Below, piece after piece: positions 23,540-26,201 of a DNA stretch of 26,201 nucleotides. The stretch lies in NCBI GenBank assembly GCA_963621145.1, contig CAVFDI010000022.1, positions 1-26,201 of the forward strand, written 5' to 3'. A program made the position numbers and the translations under genes. Source of the stretch: W0P28-013 sp963621145. GTDB taxonomy: Bacteria > Bacteroidota > Bacteroidia > Bacteroidales > Paludibacteraceae. The notes beneath the pieces are model-generated. The model was not told where the DNA came from, did no database searches, and saw nothing but the letters and a program-made list of their open reading frames with translations. Position 1 is the first letter of the stretch. Each line of letters begins with the position of its first letter.

Positions 23540-24856
23540 ATGAAAACAATCAATTTTATTTTTCGTGTGCATCAGCGGTCGAATTTGAAACGTTACCGCT
23601 TTTTCGACATTGGCAACGATCACTATTATTACGACGATTATGCCGACGAAACGGCAGTGCGCCAAACCACCGATCAGTGCTATTTGGAGGCCAATCGCAC
23701 GCTGTTGGAGATGATAAAAAGTTCGAATGGAAAATTCCGTGTGTCGTTCGCCATTTCGGGTTTGGCGCTGGAGCAGTTTGAGCGTTATGCACCCGAGGTT
23801 ATCGACTCGTTCCAAGAGTTGGCAAAAACTGGCTGCGTAGAGTTTCTAGCCACGCCAAATGCCCATTCGTTGGCATCGATCTACGACAACGACGAGTTTG
23901 TGATGCAGACCAAACTGCAGACCAACAAGATAAAACAACTTTTCGGCAAAACACCCACCACATTTGCCAACACCGCGCTCATCTACAGCGACGAAATTGG
24001 CGATGCCATAGCAAAAATGGGCTACAAAACCATCATGATTGAGGGCGCAAAACACATCATGGGCTGGAAAAGTCCGCACTACGTCTACAACCACGCCTAC
24101 AACAGCAAAGTGAAACTTTTGGTGCGCGACAACAAACTGAGCGACGACATCAACTATCGTTTCTCGCAGTGGAATTGGAATGAATATCCGCTCACAGCCG
24201 AGAAGTTCATCGGTTGGATAAACGCATCGCCTGCCGAAGAGGAGATTTTCAACATTTTCCTTGGCTACGAGGCACTTGGCATGCTGAATCAGCGCAATAG
24301 TGGAATTTTCGAATTCTTCAAAGCATTGCCATATCACGCCATGGCCAACGGCGTGGCATTCTCGACCCCAGCCGACATTGCGCCAAAAGCCAAGGCGGTC
24401 GATTCCATATCGGTAACGCACCCAATGTCGTGGGCCGACGAAGAGAAAGACCTGAGCGCATGGTGCGGCAACGAACTGCAAAACGAGGCTCTGAACAAAC
24501 TCTACGGTATTGCGCAGCGCGTGCACCTCTGCAACGACCTGTTGATAAAAATCGACTGGCAACGCCTGCAGGACACATCGCACTTCTTCTTCATGACCAC
24601 AAAACACTATTCGAACGGCATGATAATGGCTGAACCGATTTCGTACGAATCGCCTTACGATGCCTTCATGAACTACATGAATGTGCTGAGCGATTTTATC
24701 GATCGTGTGAATGCGCAGTACCCGAGTTCCATTGAAAATGAGGAACTTAACGCACTTCTCAAAACTATTTCGAATCAAGAAAAAGAGATTGCCTCGCTCG
24801 AAGCAAAACTTGGGAAAAACGAAAAGAGGGAGAAAAAAGTGAAAAGTGGAAAGTGA
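23540..24856 (+). CDS. GH57-family protein with degraded active-site motifs (probable pseudoenzyme)
   Basis: 438 residues, full length for the Bacteroidota GH57 alpha-amylase family. The fold-level sequence is well kept: RYRFFDIGNDHYYYDDYA (18-35), FSISG-like FAISGLALEQFERYAPEVID, MIEGAKHIMGWKSPHYVY (166-183), PLTAEKFIGWINA and the C-terminal helical SPYDAFMNYMNVLSDF. The catalytic motifs are not kept. The HQP motif reads HQR (Arg13). The usual AETYAHSL reads ATPNAHSL (105-107). The nucleophile Glu of NTELIY is Ala146. The acid/base Asp of MDYETFGE is Gly242, followed by ALGML. The tail (about 400-438) is a charged coiled coil rich in Glu and Lys. The frame is open, so this looks like a selected non-catalytic protein. 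The family patterns are from memory. Confidence 0.85.
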   Translation: MKTINFIFRVHQRSNLKRYRFFDIGNDHYYYDDYADETAVRQTTDQCYLEANRTLLEMIKSSNGKFRVSFAISGLALEQFERYAPEVIDSFQELAKTGCVEFLATPNAHSLASIYDNDEFVMQTKLQTNKIKQLFGKTPTTFANTALIYSDEIGDAIAKMGYKTIMIEGAKHIMGWKSPHYVYNHAYNSKVKLLVRDNKLSDDINYRFSQWNWNEYPLTAEKFIGWINASPAEEEIFNIFLGYEALGMLNQRNSGIFEFFKALPYHAMANGVAFSTPADIAPKAKAVDSISVTHPMSWADEEKDLSAWCGNELQNEALNKLYGIAQRVHLCNDLLIKIDWQRLQDTSHFFFMTTKHYSNGMIMAEPISYESPYDAFMNYMNVLSDFIDRVNAQYPSSIENEELNALLKTISNQEKEIASLEAKLGKNEKREKKVKSGK

Positions 24857-25093
24857 TTTTTTTTTATTTCTAGTTTCTGGTTTCTAGATTCTCAAAATTG
24901 CTGACGCAATTTTTGTTTCTAACTTTCTATGTTGATTGGGTTAATCCATTAATTTGAAATCTGAATTTTTGCGACAAGCGAATGCAGAGCCAAACTTGTT
25001 TGAACTATGCCGAGCGGAGCAAAAATCAGTGAAATCTGAAATTTGAAATTTGAAATTTGAAATAAAAGTATTCTGCAAATCAAAAAAAAATTC
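24857..25093. repeat. Repeat-rich gap upstream of efp
   Basis: This gap contains TTTCTAGTTTCTGG words (24866-24890), AATTGCTGACGCAATTTTTG (a short inverted repeat, 24897-24916) and a run of GAAATTTGAAATTTGAAAT words (25031-25062). I see no gene in it. Confidence 0.6.
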
Positions 25094-25101
25094 TACCTTT
25101 G
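25071..25101 (+). promoter_or_regulatory. efp promoter
   Basis: TACCTTTG at 25094-25101 is an exact TAnnTTTG match and is followed by CAGG, as in the porin promoter. An upstream TTCTG at 25071-25075 is an 18-bp spaced approximate -33 box. The leader to ATG 25152 is about 45 nt. Confidence 0.55.
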
Positions 25102-25151
25102 CAGGCTGAAAATTCAACACCGATTTTATACAAAAAAAACATCGAAAATTT

Positions 25152-25715
25152 ATGATTCTCTCACAAGACATCAAAAAAGGAACTTGCATCCGCATGGATG
25201 GCAAACTCTATTTCTGCATCGACTTTCTGCATGTGAAGCCAGGCAAGGGCAACACCATCATGCGCACCACACTGAAAGATGTTGTTTCGGGCAATGTACT
25301 CGAGCGTCGTTTCAACATTGGCGAACGCCTCGAAGATGTGCGCGTCGAACGCCGTCAGTATCAATATCTCTACAAAGAGGGTGCCGACTATGTTTTCATG
25401 GATCAGGAGACTTACGAGCAGGCCACCATTGCTCACGATCAAATTCAAGGCGTCGATTTCTTGAAAGATGGTATGATTGTTGATGTGGTTTACGACTCGT
25501 CGACCGACACCATTCTCTATGCCGAACTGCCTGTGAAGGTCGATTTGGAGGTAACTTACACCGAACCTGGCATGGCTGGCAACACGGCAACCAACACGCT
25601 GAAACCTGCCACACTCGAAACAGGTGCTCAAGTGCGCGTTCCGTTGTTTATCAACACAGGCGAAATGGTGCGCATCGACACACGCGACGGCTCGTACATT
25701 GAGCGCGCAAAATAA
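25152..25715 (+). CDS. efp: Translation elongation factor P
   Basis: 187 residues, normal EF-P length. It relieves ribosome stalling at polyproline stretches. The N-terminal KOW-like domain has the tip loop VKPGKGNT with Lys32, the position that is modified in many bacteria. Two OB domains follow, with RVERRQYQYLYKEGADYVFMD and the C-terminal VRVPLFINTGEMVRIDTRDGSYIERAK, a strong family signature. No lysyl-transferase (epmA/epmB type) gene is in the window, so modification cannot be judged. The gene is monocistronic, with a consensus promoter upstream and a strong terminator downstream. Confidence 0.97.
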   Translation: MILSQDIKKGTCIRMDGKLYFCIDFLHVKPGKGNTIMRTTLKDVVSGNVLERRFNIGERLEDVRVERRQYQYLYKEGADYVFMDQETYEQATIAHDQIQGVDFLKDGMIVDVVYDSSTDTILYAELPVKVDLEVTYTEPGMAGNTATNTLKPATLETGAQVRVPLFINTGEMVRIDTRDGSYIERAK

Positions 25716-25735
25716 GTTTGTCGAACGCAAAAAAT

Positions 25736-25768
25736 AAGGAGTGCCAATTTGGTACTCCTTTTTTTTTT
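25736..25768 (+). terminator. Intrinsic terminator of efp, probably bidirectional
   Basis: AAGGAGTGCC pairs with GGTACTCCTT (one G-U wobble) over an AATTT loop, followed by a T run to 25768. The complementary side has an A-rich flank giving TTATTTTTT on the minus strand, so it may also stop the convergent DUF1294 transcript. Confidence 0.88.
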
Positions 25769-25792
25769 GAAGATTAAATGCTGCTATACAAC

Positions 25793-26080
25793 TCAAATCG
25801 GCATTGGCACTTGCGAAAAGCGCGCCAATAGACAGATGACGAGTACAAATTGCAGCAAAATGAGCGCAGGAATGCCGTAGCGAAATTTGTTGTGCTGAGT
25901 CTTGTGGTGCCAGACCATCATGCCGAGCCACGCACCAAAACTGCCGCCCAGAGCTGCCATCAGCAGTAGCGTAACTTCTGGAATGCGCCGCTGCCCGTAT
26001 CGTGCGCGCTGCTTATCGACGCCAAACATGGCAAATGCCACAATGTTTATGGCTATGATGTAGTAAAGTGCAAGTTTCAT
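25793..26080 (-). CDS. DUF1294 small membrane protein
   Basis: 95 residues with three hydrophobic segments (about 4-19, 37-56 and 70-88). The family pattern is visible: GVDKQRARYGQRRIPEVTLL, then AALGGSFGAWLGMMVWHHKTQHNKF. The conserved HHKT motif and the GG-GA helix are typical of DUF1294. Function is unknown; the protein sits in the inner membrane. Start ATG 26080. It converges with efp and probably shares its terminator. TTTCAGG repeat words lie just upstream (26089-26118). Confidence 0.88.
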   Translation of the reverse strand: MKLALYYIIAINIVAFAMFGVDKQRARYGQRRIPEVTLLLMAALGGSFGAWLGMMVWHHKTQHNKFRYGIPALILLQFVLVICLLARFSQVPMPI

Positions 26081-26151
26081 CTAAAAAGTTTCAGGTTTCA
26101 AGTTTCAGGTTTCAGGTTGATGCGCTGTCTATCTGTAGTGCGTTAGACTTA

Positions 26152-26201
26152 TCAACGTTTTAAATATTCACGCATGCGCTGTTTTTCAGTCTTTTCGTTG
26201 C
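26152..26201 (-). CDS. C-terminal end of a leftward gene, cut by the window edge
   Basis: One minus-strand frame is open from the edge to TGA at 26154-26152 and reads NEKTEKQRMREYLKR before the stop. The charged helical composition looks like a genuine protein tail; the other two frames stop early or give an unlikely composition. Only about 15 residues are visible, so no function can be given. It would lie 71 bp upstream of the DUF1294 gene on the same strand. Confidence 0.4.
   Translation of the reverse strand, partial: NEKTEKQRMREYLKR

Noticed and set aside
23846..24778. 310-residue frame antisense to the GH57 gene
   Set aside because: Shadow frame; GH57 family similarity on the plus strand is extensive.
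25161..25931. 256-residue frame antisense to efp
   Set aside because: It crosses the efp terminator and overlaps DUF1294 in a different frame; no domain.

Overview
The window looks like a chromosome segment from a member of the phylum Bacteroidota, probably order Bacteroidales. Three things point there. Several genes carry the Bacteroidota promoter form TTG-N20-TAnnTTTG. The protein set is typical of the group: a Bacteroidota-type putative porin, a DUF6913-like protein, and a debranching enzyme / GT4 / GH57 glycogen cluster. Shine-Dalgarno sequences are mostly absent. Genus cannot be fixed from the sequence alone.

Layout. Positions 1-39 hold the first codons of a leftward gene. Positions 55-269 are a MITE-like element with perfect 18-bp terminal inverted repeats. 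Then come a porin (388-2295), a membrane-anchored solute-binding-like protein (2382-3185) and an overlapping RluA-type pseudouridine synthase (3182-4066). An AT-rich accessory patch follows (4123-5921): an IS982-family insertion sequence with a frameshifted transposase, abutting a trypsin-like serine protease gene that has lost its original upstream region. Next, leftward, are a Cys/His-rich lipoprotein, era, an unknown secreted protein, a second MITE copy, malQ with two N-terminal CBM20-like modules, a TPR protein, dapA, a DUF6913-like gene and ligA. Divergent promoters between ligA and a second TPR protein turn the layout rightward. The rightward half holds that TPR protein, a glycogen debranching enzyme, a GT4 glycosyltransferase, a GH57-family protein and efp with a strong terminator. 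A leftward DUF1294 membrane protein and the tail of one more leftward gene end the window.

How the genes fit together. malQ, the debranching enzyme, the GT4 enzyme and the GH57 protein form a glycogen/alpha-glucan toolkit. The surprise is the GH57 member. Its fold-level sequence is well preserved and its frame is open, but every catalytic motif I can place has been replaced, including the nucleophile Glu and the acid/base Asp. It looks like a conserved pseudoenzyme inside a glycogen operon.

The other unusual layer is intergenic. Two MITE copies each sit 14-15 bp upstream of a leftward start codon, and one also supplies the stop codon of malQ. Short-period repeat arrays run into gene 3' ends, so unrelated proteins (RluA, LigA, a TPR protein) share repeat-encoded C-terminal tails. 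I see no CRISPR array, tRNA, rRNA or recognisable defence system.
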